64,000 bases of DNA from Schizophyllum amplum (taxonomy: Eukaryota > Basidiomycota > Agaricomycetes > Agaricales > Schizophyllaceae): contig VDMD01000087.1 of assembly GCA_007026445.1 (NCBI GenBank), forward strand, positions 1 to 64,000. The letters are read 5' to 3'. Positions within the stretch are counted from its first letter, which is position 1. Every line of letters begins with the position of its first letter. The translations under genes and the position numbers were made by a program. The notes beneath the pieces were generated by a model. The model was given only the letters and a program-made list of their open reading frames with translations. It searched no databases and was not told where the DNA came from. Below are positions 1-11,900 of the stretch, one piece after another.

Positions 1-695
1 CCTTATCCTCATCATCTGCGAAATCTCTCCTCTGGCTCGCCTTCAGCTCGCGGTAGCGGTCGATGCATTCTGCCGCTCCTCCTCCATCCGCAACTTCTGC
101 GCCATCGACACCACGCCCTCGCTGCGCGGTGTTTTCTTCGCGGACGTGTTCTTCGCTGCGCCGCGTGGCAGCTTCTTGAAGTCCGGCGGCGCCTGCGCGA
201 TGTCGTTCAGCCGGCGCGGCGCTGAGGTGGACGACTGCTGGAACTCCTTCGCGCGGTCGGCGTGCTTGTCGGTGGCGGCCTGCTGGGCGCGGGCTTTCTC
301 TTCCTCCTTGCGTTTTGCTGCTTCGACCGAGGCGGCGGTGGCCTTCTGCTGCTTGGCGCGTTTCTTGTCCTCGATCTCTTTTTTCGCCGCGTTCCGGGTG
401 GTCGTGTTCGAGGTCTGCGGCAGCGTTGACGACTCCGCGCATGCTGTCCTCGACCCTCCTATACCGCTGCTGTAGTAGGGGGGACTATCAAAGATGACGG
501 AGCACGCACTTGTTGAAGTGGGGCAGGGTCTCTCCGGGCTTTATGATCATGCTGCTCGCATCGGCGGTGCCCGTCTTGCGGCGCTTGGCTTTCGCGTTCC
601 CCCCTTCGTCCTCGGCACTCCGCTTCTTGGCTCTGAAGTCCGCCCTGACCTTTTCTGCGTTCAAAACCCAGGAACGGATTTGGGGATGGGTTCAT
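1..695 (-). pseudogene. Decayed Lys/Glu-rich coiled-coil protein gene, runs off left edge
   Basis: The minus strand encodes a highly charged protein start (MNPSPNPFL) at 695. A stretch with NAEKVRADFRAKKRSA follows, then KPGETLPHFNK, RVEDSMRGVVN, AAKKEIEDKKRAK, DIAQAPPDFKKLPRG and ECIDRYRELKASQRRDFADD. These blocks look like one continuous fungal protein resembling nucleolar CCDC137-type proteins (tentative). They lie in different frames, with shifts near 676, near 436 and near 100. The 436 region could partly hide an intron (GTGCGT donor near 510, ACAG acceptor near 465), but the frame is still lost after it. At least three frame breaks argue for a pseudogene, or for a locally poor assembly. 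The left end lies outside the window. Confidence 0.5.
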
Positions 696-1204
696 TGCTG
701 AGGGAATACTTCGCGGGGACGAGATCGTGGCCTCTGCCCTTGTGCATTAGCCTGGCTGAATCTGACAACACGCAGACATGGGAAACTTACTGTTCCTTCT
801 GGTTCTTGTCCCTGACTGAACGTTTAGCGCGTTTGTGAGGCATCTCTGCAACTTATGTAAGTTCTGGATCTGAGGATGGATGCAGAAGACAATGCCATGA
901 TCATGGCAATGCTCTCTGCTGATCGAGTAGGAACCACGGTCCCGGATTGCCGCTGTTGCGACCACGTGACTAGGGTTGAAGTTCGTGACTGACAGTAGAC
1001 CCCAGACTGGCATGCTGGCGTGACCATGACGCCCAGATGGCGCCGTCCTCAATCTTCGCTGTGACTCTGAGTCCGCTGTTGGTTGGTTGAACCAGCAAGA
1101 ATACATCTCCAATACACATAACCGACAAGCGACAAGTACAGACACCAAGAAAGCAAGCAGTCAATCGATATAAATAAGCGTCGACCTCAGCTGACCCCTG
1201 CAGC
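696..1204. other. Intergenic, nothing supported
   Basis: About 500 bases between the start of the decayed gene and the stop of family member A. Short open frames exist on both strands, but none has splice support or recognisable content. It presumably holds the 3' end of gene A and the promoter of the decayed gene. Confidence 0.5.
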
Positions 1205-3244
1205 TTAGATCTTCCCTGTGAGGTTGTTCAGCCCCGTCTGCAGCGTGTTCAGCTGTTTGCGGAGGTCTGCACTGAGAGCCATCTCGTGGCTCAGCGCCAT
1301 ATTGCGCTCCGCGAGCAGCTCCGACCTCTTAACAATCTCCGCCTTGAGCTCCGTGCGCTCCGCAAGCCACCGCGCCTCGCGCTCCCGCATCTCTGCGAGC
1401 GCCTCCTGGCGAACCGCCGTTGCTTCTTGGCGAACCTGCGCCATCATCTCGCTCTGTCGCGCCTCCCGCTGCGCTGCCTCACGCCGCTCCTCGGTGTGCC
1501 TGGCCTCGCGCAGCGCGGCTTCGCGGCGCAGCTGCGCGATGTCTTCCGCATGCCGCGCCTCTCGCTCACGCGCAGCCTCTCTTTCCTGCTTCATATTGTC
1601 GGCGAAGACTTCAGAGAGAGCGCGGTATTGCTCGTGCCCGGCGACGATCGCCCGCAGTTGTGCGATCTCTGCTTCGAGTTTGGATTGCGGACGTCCTACT
1701 GGTTGGTTGACCGGTTGCGAGCGACTTGGGGAGGCCGCTCGACGCGAGGCCGGAACGGGACACGGAGAAGACTGATGCACAGACGATGGGCGAGGCGCGT
1801 CTTCCTGTCGAGGAGGGAGTGATACGGGGGAACGTCCGGATGGAGTGCGTGAGCGCTGTTGTAGACGTTGCGAAGAAGTAGAAGCCACGCGCGATGCGTT
1901 TGGCGAGGCCGACCGCAACGGCGACCGACCGACAGAACGAAGCCGGTTTGTAGATTTAGCCGAGGTACCAGGCTGGCCTGATGTAAAATCGCCTGGCGGA
2001 GACGATGGAGGTTGGCTGGATCTGCCTATCGTAGGCTTGACGTCCTGATTTTCGCGTGTGAAGGTCATGCCGTTCGCGAACATGGCCTCGAGCTCCGCAG
2101 AAACGGCAGGGGGCGCATCTTTCTCGGGCGTGCATGGGCGGCTAGACATGATGACGTCTTCCTCTGCTGGGATGGTAAGCTCGTCTGCTCGAACCGCATC
2201 CGCCGAGCCTGCTGGCGTCGCCTCGTTGTCGGCGGGAGGAAGCTCGATGTCGGCCATGACTTCCTTGTATCTCTCCCGCAGCCGCAATGTCGCTTGGCGT
2301 CCCACCTCGCTGGCTGGCTCCCACACAGGCCCGTCGGGACGCATGTGCAGACATTCAACGTACGCCGCCGCGTTGAAGGAATGGAGCTCGTCCTTAACGT
2401 TGAGCGCAGGTACTATGCGCTCTCCTTTTTTGCCAGCAGCTATGTCCATCCATGGCCCTGGGAGTACGTTGAGCACATGCATGAGGAATGGAACTACCGA
2501 ACGGTGCGTAGGCCCGACTTACGATCACTGACATCCTGATTATACTTCTTGTCCTTGTAGCGGTTCCAGAACCTCTCGTTGTATGCTTCACCATAGCCGC
2601 CATCGACGGGCAGAATGAATTCGTCATATGACATCCGGAGGAGCGCCCTGTCGAACGGAGTGCACCGCCAGAGAGGTCCGCTCTGTCCATATTTCGCAGC
2701 GTTCGAGGCGCTGGCATGCAAGGACTGTAGCAGCCTCGCGATGTGTAGAATGTTGAACATATGGTCTTCCCATAGCTCTTGGCGCATTATCACAGACCAT
2801 ACGGACCCCCAGAGGAAGTTCGAAAGAAAGATGACGGGAAGGCGGTAGACTTCCGCCGACACGACGGCCTCGCTGCTGCCGAGGCGGAGCACGAGATCAT
2901 GCTGCGAGCGAGGTCGCTTCTTGTCACACTTCACAGACACGGCGTTTTTCTTCAGGAAATCGACGATGACCGCAAGTGTGTATCGAGGGTGGTTCTCCGC
3001 AGTGTAAAAGGTGAGATCTTCGGCATTGTACCACGGCGGTTTGGCATGCGACAGCATCTCTTTAGCTGGTAAGAGTGTGATTCAGCGCGGCTCATGGATA
3101 GCAAGCACAGTAGAGCGCGATCGACGTACGGCCGGTGACACTGATGATTTCGATACCTGGAGATGGACTCCAGGTCTCGCGACGCTTCACGCGCGCTTGC
3201 GTGGAAGTGCCGTCATCCACCCGGAAGCGTTTGCGGAGGTTCAT
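1205..3244 (-). CDS. Cassette-family member A, 636 aa, function unknown
   Basis: Exons on the minus strand are 3244-3130, 3065-2523 and 2457-1205. The two introns (64 and 65 nt) are both phase 1. The start is fixed by MNLRKR, which all four members share. Residues 39-219 form the conserved module, with FYTAENHPRYT, VYRLPVIFLSNFLWGS, LWEDHMFNILHIARLL and LPVDGGYGEAYNERFW. A second module (residues about 230-285) has ALNVKDELHSFNAAAYVEC, but the second Cys of the CLRC motif seen in B-D is missing. A Ser/Pro/Arg-rich linker and a terminal coiled coil (about 476-625, heptads rich in EREAR and QEA) follow. Members B and D carry long coding minisatellites here; A has none, so it may be closest to the ancestral form. 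I do not recognise the family. No enzyme motif, membrane segment or signal peptide is visible. Confidence 0.8.
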
Positions 3245-3697
3245 GAAGGCGAGGCACTCGAGGTCAGGTAGAGATGAGGAAGAAAGAGTGAACGTCGTCG
3301 TCGTGGGTAAAGAGAATGATGTTACACGGTATACCTCAGTGTCACAGTGACTGCCCCACATCAACCGTCACACGTCACAAGGCGTCACCGGTCACCATGG
3401 ACGCCTAACATCACGACTGCATCTTCTCAAGATTATACTCAAGAATAGGTGCGGTAAATAAGACTACAAAACGACAAGCATAGCACGACAACGACGGGGA
3501 GTAGATTGCGCGAGACAACACTTCAAAAGCACGACCAAGCCTTGCTTGAAGTAAATTAAGTAAATGCTACTTACTTCTCGCCCAAGCTCGTCTGGGTCGA
3601 GAATCCGAAAAACGGCAAGAAAAACATAGCTAGCGTCGAGCGACACGGTCATTAATCAAACTTCACCTTCAGTCTCGTCATCCCCGAGAGGAAGATG
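3245..3697. other. Intergenic between family members A and B, with shared 3' flank
   Basis: The stretch holds the 5' flank of A and the 3' flank of B. Bases about 3466-3697 (acgacaagcat..., ending at the B stop) recur in inverted orientation downstream of D at about 25110-25345. The 3' untranslated region or terminator was therefore copied with the gene. Part of the same block recurs at 21040-21110. No further gene is seen. Confidence 0.6.
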
Positions 3698-6600
3698 TCA
3701 CGTAAGCGCAGGACCCGGTACACTGCCCCGAGAAGGCGGGTAAGTTGGCGCCGTTGGTGGGGATCCCGACTGCAACGGCACGAACGCCCTCACGCGTCGC
3801 TCCTCCCGCGCCGCCGCGTCGCGGAACACCTGCGCCAGCTCCTCCGCATGGCGCCTGTCCCGCTCCTCCGCCGCCTGCCGCTCGCGCTCCGCCAGCGCAC
3901 GGTACTCCTCGTGCGCGCTCGCCCGCAGCTGCGCGTTCTCCTGCACCGCCTGCAGGTGCGCGGCGCGCTCGGCGTGCAGCCGCTGGGTCTCCTGGAGCTG
4001 CTCGGCCCGCAGCCGCTGAGTCTCCGCGCGGTATTCGTCCTGCAGCCGCCGGCTTTCCTCGATGTGCGCGGCGCGCTCGGCGCGCAACTCGTCCTGCAGC
4101 CGCTGGGTCTCCTCGCGATGCCGCTGGCTCTCCTCGAGGCGCGCGGCGCGCTCGGTACGCAGCTCGTCCTGTAGCCGCTGGACCTCCTGGCGATGCCGCT
4201 GAAGCTCCTCGCGATGCCGCTGAAGCTCCTCGCGATGCCGCTGAATCTCCCGGCGCAGACTCTCATCGTCCGCGGCGGACGTGCGCGGGGCCTTCTGCGA
4301 CGACCCGGGCTGCTCGACTTCGGAGGTGTGGGGAGGCGGTGACCAGGCTGCGCTGTCCACTTGCCACTCGGTTGTGGGTTCGGCCTTGGTCGGGGAGAGA
4401 GGGCGCGCGTTTGATCGTTGGCGTGCGTCTGATCGTTGGCGAGTGTCTGATCGTTGGCGAGTGTCCGAGCGTTGGTGAGTGTCTGATCGTTGGCGAGTGT
4501 CTGATCGTTGGCGAGTGTCTGATCGTTGGCGCATGTCCGAGCGTTGGGATGCAGTTCGTTCTCGTGGTGCAGGCTGTTCGCGTGGTGCAGGCCGTTCCCG
4601 CGGTCGTGTTGGAGAGCTCTCTTCGTGGGCAGAACCAGGCTGAGCCAGACCTGTCAGCGCTGGATCAGTCGCCGACGTTCCTTCGGAGTCGTCCAATCTT
4701 CCACCCGCTCTCGTTTGCGCGACAGGCCCGGGAGATGTGTGGACATCGCCGGCTCCGCGAGGAGTACGACCATCGCTGGCTCCGCGAGGAGTACGAACAT
4801 CGCTGGTTCCGCGGGGCGTACGACCATCGCTGGCTCCGCGAGGAGTACGAACATCGCTGGTTCCGCGGGGCGTACGACCATCGCTGGCCCCGCGAGGCGT
4901 ACGACCATCGCTGGGTCCGCGGGGAGTAGTCGTTCCCTCTGGTAGGGACTCTGTGAGCACGGGACTTCATGTGAGTAGGGGACTTCATGACAGGAGGAAA
5001 CGATGTAATCCTTACCTTCAGGTGCATCATCCATCCCTTCCTCGGGTGTCTCGTTCCTCTGTTCCTCCGGTGTATCATCCATCCGCTCCTCAGGTGTCTC
5101 GTCCCTCCGTCCCTCAGGTGTATCATCCGTCCGTTCCTCGGGTGTATCATCCATCCACTCCTCAGGTGTGTCGTCCCTCCGTTCCTCGGGTGTATCATCC
5201 ACCCCTTCCCCAGGCGTAGATGCACGCCGTGGTACCAATGAGGAGCGCGGCAACGTGCTGGAGACTGACGGCGGCGTTCTGAAAGACCCTGCTAAAGACC
5301 CCGTCAGCGCATTCTCGAGCGGGAGGCGACAATCTCATTACCTGGCTCCTCAGGCATCTCGTTACCTGGTTGCTCAGGCATCTCATTACCTGGCTCCTCA
5401 GGCATCTCGTTACCTGGTTGCTCAGGCATCTCGTTACCTGGTTGCTCAGGCATCTCCTCACCTGGCTCCTCCTCCTCCTCGTCACCTGGCTCCTCCTCCT
5501 CCTCAACTGCCTCCTCCTCCTCGTCACCTGCCTCCTCCTCCTCCTCCTCACCTGCCTCCTCAGGCATCTCCTCACCTGCCTCCTCAGGCATATTCACCGT
5601 CCGCTTCTCCGATGGCGACACAGATCTGGACGGCGACGCAGATTTGTATGGCGACGCAGATTTGTATGGCGACGCAGATTTGTATGGCGACTCAGACTTG
5701 GACGGCGATGCAGTTCTGGACGGCGAAGCAGATCCGTCCGGCGTCGCAGATCTCGACGGCGACGCAGATCTCGACGGCGACGCAGATCCAGACGGCGACG
5801 CAGAGCTGGACGACGACGCTAATGAGGGCTTCGTCCTGGGGCGGACAATCGCGCGCCGTAGCCCGGATGCATAGGGCCGATACAAGCGTGGCGGCGGTAA
5901 GCTCTTATTATGGGGCCCGCCTCGCATGGGTAATCTGCAACGCAAAGATCGCACTGTGCGTGTTTGAGTCGCTCGAGTACTCTCATCGTCGAGCCCGCCA
6001 TCGCTGGACTCGGAATCTGGGCCTCTGTGAGCAGCGGCGGGGCGATGAACTCGTGAGTCGTTACCTTCGGATGAGCCGTTACTTTTGGATGAATCGCGCA
6101 AGCCTCCTGCTGACGGGCTCCCCGGTGCATCGTCCGTAAGTTGATCCTCGGGCGTGGTCGCGCGTGAGCTGTCTGAAGTGGTGCTGCGTGAGCTGGCGGG
6201 CGATTTCCGTGCCAATGATCGCTGTACCTGGTTCTTCGAGCGTAGCGACCATATGTTGTTCTTCAGGTGTGTCCGCCAGGGACATGTTGTTCATAAGACC
6301 GCCCTCCATCTGTTCCTCGGGCGTCTCCTGCATCTGCTCCTCGGGCGTCTCCTCCATTTCCTCCTCGGGCGTATCCTGCGTTTGCTCCTCGGGCGTCTCC
6401 TGCGTCTGCTCCTCGGGCGTCTCCTCCATTTCCTCCTCGGGCGTATCCTGCGTTTGCTCCTCGGGCGTCTCCTGCGTCTGCTCCTCGGGCGTCTCCTCAA
6501 ACTGCTGTTCTTCAGGCGTTTCGGGCGTTGACGCAGAGCTGGATGGAGCGGGTGTAGACACAAAGAACGCAGGATACTTGGCGGTCAGACGCTCCATGAG

Positions 6601-7465
6601 CCTGCGTGCCGCCCGAGTTTCGGGTGGATCCCATATCACGACGCCGTTCCCATTGCAACGTAGACACTCGACGTACGGATCTGCGTCGAATTGGTAGAGC
6701 TCGTCGCCCTGCTCAAGCGGTGCGACTGCGTCACGCGCGGTCAGGACAAACGTCTTCCAATTGCCTGTGAGCCTCGGTCAGTCATAAGTAGTATACGGGA
6801 GATTGATCACACGCACATTCCTCAATATTTCGCGTGTAGTCAAGGCCTGAGGTGAAGGACCAAAAGTCGGCGAGGTACTCGTCGCCGTACCCGCCGGTGG
6901 TGTGCGGGAGCAGGAAGCCGGGGGTGATCATGCGGATGGCGGCGCGGTCGAAGGTGGGGCAGCGCCAGAGGGCGAGCGCGGCGCCCCGGGGCTGGGTGCG
7001 CTTCGCGTGCTCGGCGAGGGCGACGATGAGTCGCGAGATGTGCAGGATGTTGAACATGTGGTCCTCCCAGTACAAGTCGCGGCAGGCGATGAGAAAGACG
7101 GAGTGCCAGAGGAAGTGGGAGATGTAGATGAGGGGGAGGCGGTACACGACGGGGAGCCTGAAGCTGCTGCCGTCCTGGAGGTGGATAGTGGGGTAGTTGT
7201 TGTCGGAGGTGATGGTGCACGCGTTGCGCTTCAGGTCGGCGAGGAAGGAGGCGGGGGTGTAGTGGGGGTGGGTTGTGGCGGAGTAAAAGTCGAGCTCGTC
7301 GGGGTGCCTCCAGGGAGCTGGGGAATTCGTTAGCTCTATACAGGGGCCTGGCTTGCGGGGCGTACCCTTGTCATTCGGATCGTGACTGCGCTTGACCCTC
7401 CGCGTCCCGCGCACGGGGAACGATTCCCCCAGAGCACTGTGGGCATCGCGCTTGCGCAAGTTCAT
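3698..7465 (-). CDS. Cassette-family member B, 1164 aa with many coding minisatellites
   Basis: Six exons on the minus strand: 7465-7366, 7317-6817, 6764-6228, 6172-5342, 5288-5016 and 4950-3698. The introns are 48-65 nt, all phase 1, so every internal exon is a multiple of three. Residues 34-200 hold the conserved module (VYRLPLIYISHFLWHS, WEDHMFNILHISRLI, GGYGDEYLADFW). Residues 201-379 hold DELYQFDADPYVECLRC and repeats of ETPEEQ type. Residues 380-656 hold SASPYK-type, Glu-rich and MPEQPGNE repeats. Residues 657-747 hold DDTPEER repeats. Residues 748-1164 hold RTPRGASDG and RQRSDT repeats and a coiled coil from about 978. The first intron carries a canonical CTAAC branch point. The fourth is inferred because splicing joins two exons that otherwise lie in different frames. 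Function unknown; the protein looks largely disordered apart from the first 300 residues and the coiled coil. Confidence 0.75.
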
Positions 7466-8240
7466 GCTGGATAAGTAAAGGTGAAGTTCGCGATCGAGGA
7501 CCGCGCGAGTCCGGTGATCGAGCTTCTGCTCTCTCCCGTCGACAAGCCGCATCCGACGACCGACACCCTCCTCCATCTCATTCCCCTCCCTTCGACCACA
7601 CTCACGACCAACCCCTCCTCTGATCAGCATCAGTCCCCCTCGCCTCAACGTCCCTGCACTTCCCTCGCGTCTACGCCCCGCGCTCCCTTCGTTCCCCCGT
7701 CCCCTCTCACCCTCCGTTCCGTTCCCCTTCGCCCCCCTCCTCGCTCCTGCAAACTCGCAAAGTCATAAACGCAATTTCTATTGTAGTCAGTCTACCTACT
7801 GCGTTACTATCGTATTTACACACCTCCGTCTACCTCTACACTCCTCCGTCTCCCTCACCGCCCCACTTGCCTTCGTGAACGGCTCCTTCTACGCACCATC
7901 CCAGTCCGAACACGCCCCCCTCGCATGCATCCCCCCCTTCGCATACGTCCCCCTCCCCCTCCCGTAAAAGTGCCCGCTCGACCTCGTCAATCAACCCCTC
8001 GTAAACCGACCACCCCCCTCGTAAAATCAACCCCCCTCGTAGACCTAACTCCTCCTCCCGCATATGTCCCCCTTCGCGTACAATCTCCTTCCCCACCCTC
8101 ATAAACTCGAACCCCCCTTCTTAGAATCAAACCCCCCATCGTAGAATCAACCCGCCCCCTCGTAAACTCAGCCCCCCCTTCGTAGAATCAACCCGCCCCC
8201 TCGTGGAATCAACCCGCCCCCTCGTAGAATCAACCCCCTT
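6113..8240. repeat. Segmental duplication, copy 1 (5' half of B and its upstream flank)
   Basis: This block is nearly identical to 18716-20870 and lies in the same orientation. It covers the first part of exon 4, exons 1-3 and about 770 bp upstream of B. Differences include fewer ETPEE repeats in the second copy and about 115 bp present only in copy 2 (around 20130-20250). The left breakpoint is inside exon 4; the right breakpoint is inside a C-rich minisatellite. Confidence 0.85.
7466..7974. other. 5' flank of member B, pyrimidine-rich
   Basis: C/T-rich sequence upstream of the B start, shared with member C. It probably holds the promoter, but no clear TATA box is seen. No gene supported. 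Confidence 0.5.
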
Positions 8241-8262
8241 CAGGAATGTATTACCCTCGTAA
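7975..8262. repeat. C-rich minisatellite, about 18-21 bp units
   Basis: Imperfect tandem copies of a unit like cgtagaatcaacccgcccc. The same array occurs at 20590-20890 upstream of member C. The segmental duplication ends within it. Confidence 0.85.
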
Positions 8263-8396
8263 GAGTACAAATGAAATCAACCCCGCCCTCTCGCAAACGC
8301 AGCGGCCCCTCCTGCATAAGACCCCTACCCGGTGCGAAGGCAATTGCCCTCCCGGTGCGAAGACAGTCGCCCTCCCGCGCAAAGGCAGTCGCGCAT

Positions 8397-8580
8397 CGTA
8401 AGATGGACCGCCACTCGTAAGGTCGACCGCCACTTGTAAGGTCGACCGCTCACTGTCGTAAGGTTGACGGCCCACCCTAAGATCAACCGCCACTCGTACG
8501 ATTGACCGCCACTCGTAAGATCGACCGCCACTCGTAAGATCGACCGCCCATCGTAAGGTCGACCGCCCATCGTAGAGTCT
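8397..8580. repeat. Minisatellite, about 19-20 bp unit cgtaagatcgaccgccact
   Basis: About nine imperfect head-to-tail copies, several with gtaaggtcgaccgcc variants. Unrelated in sequence to the arrays on either side. Confidence 0.85.
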
Positions 8581-8793
8581 GTCGACGTCTATCAGACTCG
8601 GCGGATGGGGGCAGGGAGCACGGAGGGGGCAGGGAGCACGTACCGCGTTACTAGGACGCCCTACATCCTCCGTCAGGACGCCCAACGTCCTCCCATGGAC
8701 CTGCTTCGAAGCGCGCCGGCGGCACCGACGACGACGAGCAAGCCGCCGGCAGAACTGCAGAGCAAACCACCGTGAGTCACAAGTAAGAAAATC

Positions 8794-8885
8794 AGATAAA
8801 CGTCGACTCACTAGATAAACGTCGACTCACTAGATAAACGTCGACTCACTAGGTTAACGTCGCCTTACCAGATAAACGTCGCCTC
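8794..8885. repeat. Minisatellite, 20-bp unit agataaacgtcgactcacta
   Basis: Three near-perfect copies, then two diverged copies (ggttaacgtcgccttacc and agataaacgtcgcctcac). Confidence 0.85.
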
Positions 8886-8919
8886 ACAAACATAATCAAC
8901 GCAGTCACTCGCAGCGTCG

Positions 8920-9025
8920 CGAGTGCGTCGCTGGAGGGTCGGCGGGAGCGTCGCTGGAGGGTAGGCGGGGGCGTCGCTGGAGGGTAGGCGGGGGCGTCGC
9001 TGCGTGGTAGACGGGGGCGTCGCCA
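8920..9025. repeat. Minisatellite, about 23-bp unit gcgtcgctggagggtaggcgg
   Basis: Four to five imperfect copies, the last ones diverged (gcgtcgctgcgtggtagacggg). Confidence 0.8.
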
Positions 9026-9139
9026 TGAGGGCCAAACCCAGCACTTGAGAACGCGGTCAGTCAGAACCTCGAAGCAGATAGTGAAGAGCGCGAAGCGGCT
9101 AGTGAGGACCCACGTACTCACCACAAGGACGACGACACG

Positions 9140-9335
9140 GGTCATATAATAGAAGCGCTGGTCGTATAACAGCGGCGCGGGTCGGCCGACAGAGGCGCGG
9201 GTCGTATAACAGCGGCGCGGGTCGGCTAACAGCGGCGCGGGTCGTATAACAGCGGCGCAGGTCGGCTAACAGAGGCGCGGGTCGTATAACAGAGAGACGC
9301 CGGTCGGATAAAAGAGGCGCGGGTTGTATGCCAAA
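9140..9335. repeat. Minisatellite, about 20-bp unit ggcgcgggtcgtataacagc
   Basis: About nine imperfect copies alternating gtcgtataac and gtcggctaac versions. No coding frame is conserved through it. Confidence 0.85.
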
Positions 9336-9410
9336 GGCGCGCGGGACTAGACACGCCGGGACTTGCTTTGTGTAGCTCGATAGGTCCGTACTCGGCGGTC
9401 TGCGAAAACC

Positions 9411-9535
9411 ATTATGTCAGTGAGAATGTCGAAGGGAAGGACGGGGATCGAAGGGAAGGACAGTGATCGAAGGGAAAGACAGTGAGAATGTCGAAGGGAA
9501 GGACGGGGATCGAAGGGAAGGCCGGGGATCGAGCT
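9411..9535. repeat. Purine-rich minisatellite, gtcgaagggaagga type
   Basis: Tandem tcgaagggaaggacggggatcgaag-like units in several registers. Sixth consecutive array of short units in the 8.0-9.5 kb block. Confidence 0.75.
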
Positions 9536-11900
9536 GACTTACCGACGGCGTCATAGGCGAAGGTGGGTGGGTGTTTGCAAAGTTGATGTGCGGTGACGAG
9601 GGCGACACGATGGCGGTGACGGTGGCGACGCGACGGCGGTGACAAAAGCGACGCGACGACGCCGGGGGCGGGGGTTGACGCCGAGGTCTACGATCAATGG
9701 TTAGCAAACGCGAGTACAAAGATGAGGAACGCGAGACGCACCAAAAGGAGGGCCTCATGCACAGTGCCCGTCACGTAAAGGCAACGCAGAACGTGCCGAT
9801 GCGAGAGAAGACTTGCAATGAGAGGGTTAGTGAACGCAGCATAACATGATTCCTAAGTCAAACTCACCTCGAGTGGGGGGTAGCATGCGAGGGGCATGAG
9901 CAAGCGAGTCGAGGTCGCACTACAAGCGAATGAAAGAGGCCGTCGATGGGGACATGAGAGAGGCAGTAGATGAGGACATGAGAGGGGCAGCCAATGAGGG
10001 GCAGAAAGCACGAATGCTGCCTCAACTCCCCCACATCCCCCGACCCTTATACTCCGCGAACAAGCTTTCCAACCTCCTTGAAACGCACGTCAGCGGCTAC
10101 CGAGCAGTCCCCCGAGAATCGGGGGCCGAGATCAACTTACGAAAGCGCGGAAGATTCGGTGGCGCGGCGACACGCGCCCGCGTTCAGGAGGTTGGTTTTC
10201 GAACATTCAATGCGCGGTCGTTCCCTTGAGTCGCCGATTGCAGCGCGCCGTCGTCGACGCGCGTCCGTCGAGTGCGGGGTTATTTTTGAAAATCCGCGGG
10301 GATGGGCTGGCGACACCGCAGGCTGATCTCTGCGTTCAGCGCCCTCCCGTATTCGATTCGTCCTGAGTGAGCTCAGCGTGCAGAAAAGCGTCGCAACGCA
10401 ATATGAATACACACCCCATTTCTTATCTGACGTGTCCCGCGGCCGAGGACCCCGCGAAGTCTACTCAGGAAAATTGAGGTGGATGTTGAAGACAACAACG
10501 TAAGGCCGTTCCCCATCGGGAAACCGTTGTTGGTGAACAAGGCGCCGTCGTCGAACGCGCCTTGAGCTCGTCCTCCGCCGCGCCGGCGCTCGACCTAGGT
10601 ACGAGCGTGTCCGGGGACGTCGGGCACGCGTGATTCCGCCGTGCAGGTAAAATCAGTGCTTCCTGCGCTCCGTAAGTTGTTGTGAGTTGCTGTGGCAAAT
10701 GAAAACGAACATGACGAGGGTGCGAGGGCAGCGCGCAGTCTGGCACTTCGTGTCGGCAATACGGGGACCCGATTAGGCTAGCGCTAGACTATCCGAGTTG
10801 GCAGCGAGCGCGGAAATGGATGACAGGAAGGTGGAAGATTCGGGGGCTTGATGGCATGTACGCGAGATGGCTTGTGTGTGCAGCCGTCGGCGGGCGGCGC
10901 GCCATCGCCCGGAGACTTGAACCTCCTGAATGATTCATTAGCGTTTCAGGGGTCAGCATAGCCGAATCATGAAAAGGGCTGGTGAAGTAGGGAACGAGGA
11001 GGAGGGGGTGGTGCATTGCGAGACGCGCAGGCATTGGGAGCGCTCAGAAATGCCTAGGGAGCGTCCTGTAGACTCACATAACACATAAACATATGTATCA
11101 CCGGCATAGAACAGGATTTGAGCGCGTTGCGGGCGAGACGAAAATGACGCCACATATTGAAATCGGCCTTCCTCACGCCATAGCACTCGCTGCAAGCAGC
11201 GTAAAGACATAGCGCAAGATGATACCGGATCAGTCATTCCTGTACAATCGAATTTGAGTGGGGAATATTTTAAGAGGGGATGACAACTTACGACGGTGAA
11301 GACATCGAGTTCCACATGCAAACATCCTCGACCTCCCAGAACGATAAGACAGGACGCAGATCTCGCCCATCGGCGCCACAAGCCCGAATTCTAAAGCGAG
11401 CCTATGTTGAATGAACACCCGGGAGACCCATCGCGGCACTTGGCGAGGGTGCGGTCGCCCTCCGAAGGGTGGAACGGGTGTTCTGTGCGTGCAGCGGTAA
11501 TGTTCTGAGAGTTACAGAGGATCTAGAGTGGTGGCGGCGTTCTGGAATGGAAGATAGCTATCGTAGAATGAGGGGAGCCGAAAAGCGTTTTGTCCGAGGC
11601 GGCGGAGGCGCGCGATGGGTGAGGGCGACATGGATGATGGGAGCAAGTTGAACTTCGGGGAGTCGGACCGGCTGCGACGATCATTAAACATGTTGTTCCC
11701 GACCGCCATCGTCGTCTGCGGACCATGTCTGCGTCGACTTTTGCATTTCTATCTTACAGAGTGTACATTATATGTCGACTCCCTCCTGCTTGTGTGGTTT
11801 TGCTGCTCGAACAACCTTTGTCAACCTGGAAATCGACGAGCAACCCCTCGAGTGCCGCGCGCCCTCGTCAAGGTCACCCGAACAGCGCCTCATGTCCGAC
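9536..11900. other. Repeat-rich, no gene supported
   Basis: Open frames here (for example 10465-10746 or 10953-11381 minus) are short, have no splice support and no recognisable motif. Short dispersed motifs such as ggaagattcggggg and caagttgaacttcggg recur in 13.6-14.8 kb, which suggests degraded repeats. A minisatellite-like gatgaggacatgagaggggc stretch lies near 9930-9990. Confidence 0.5.

Noticed and set aside
1218..1775. Ser/Arg-rich plus-strand frames antisense to member A
   Set aside because: Mirror of the coiled-coil coding region. The GC-skewed codons make the antisense strand open.
7466..7648. Upstream extension of member B to an in-frame ATG at 7648
   Set aside because: A, C and D all begin with MNLRKR; the extension is low complexity and is not conserved in C.
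7975..9335. CRISPR-like direct repeats
   Set aside because: Units are contiguous or nearly so, without unique spacers of constant length, and the genome is eukaryotic. They are minisatellites.
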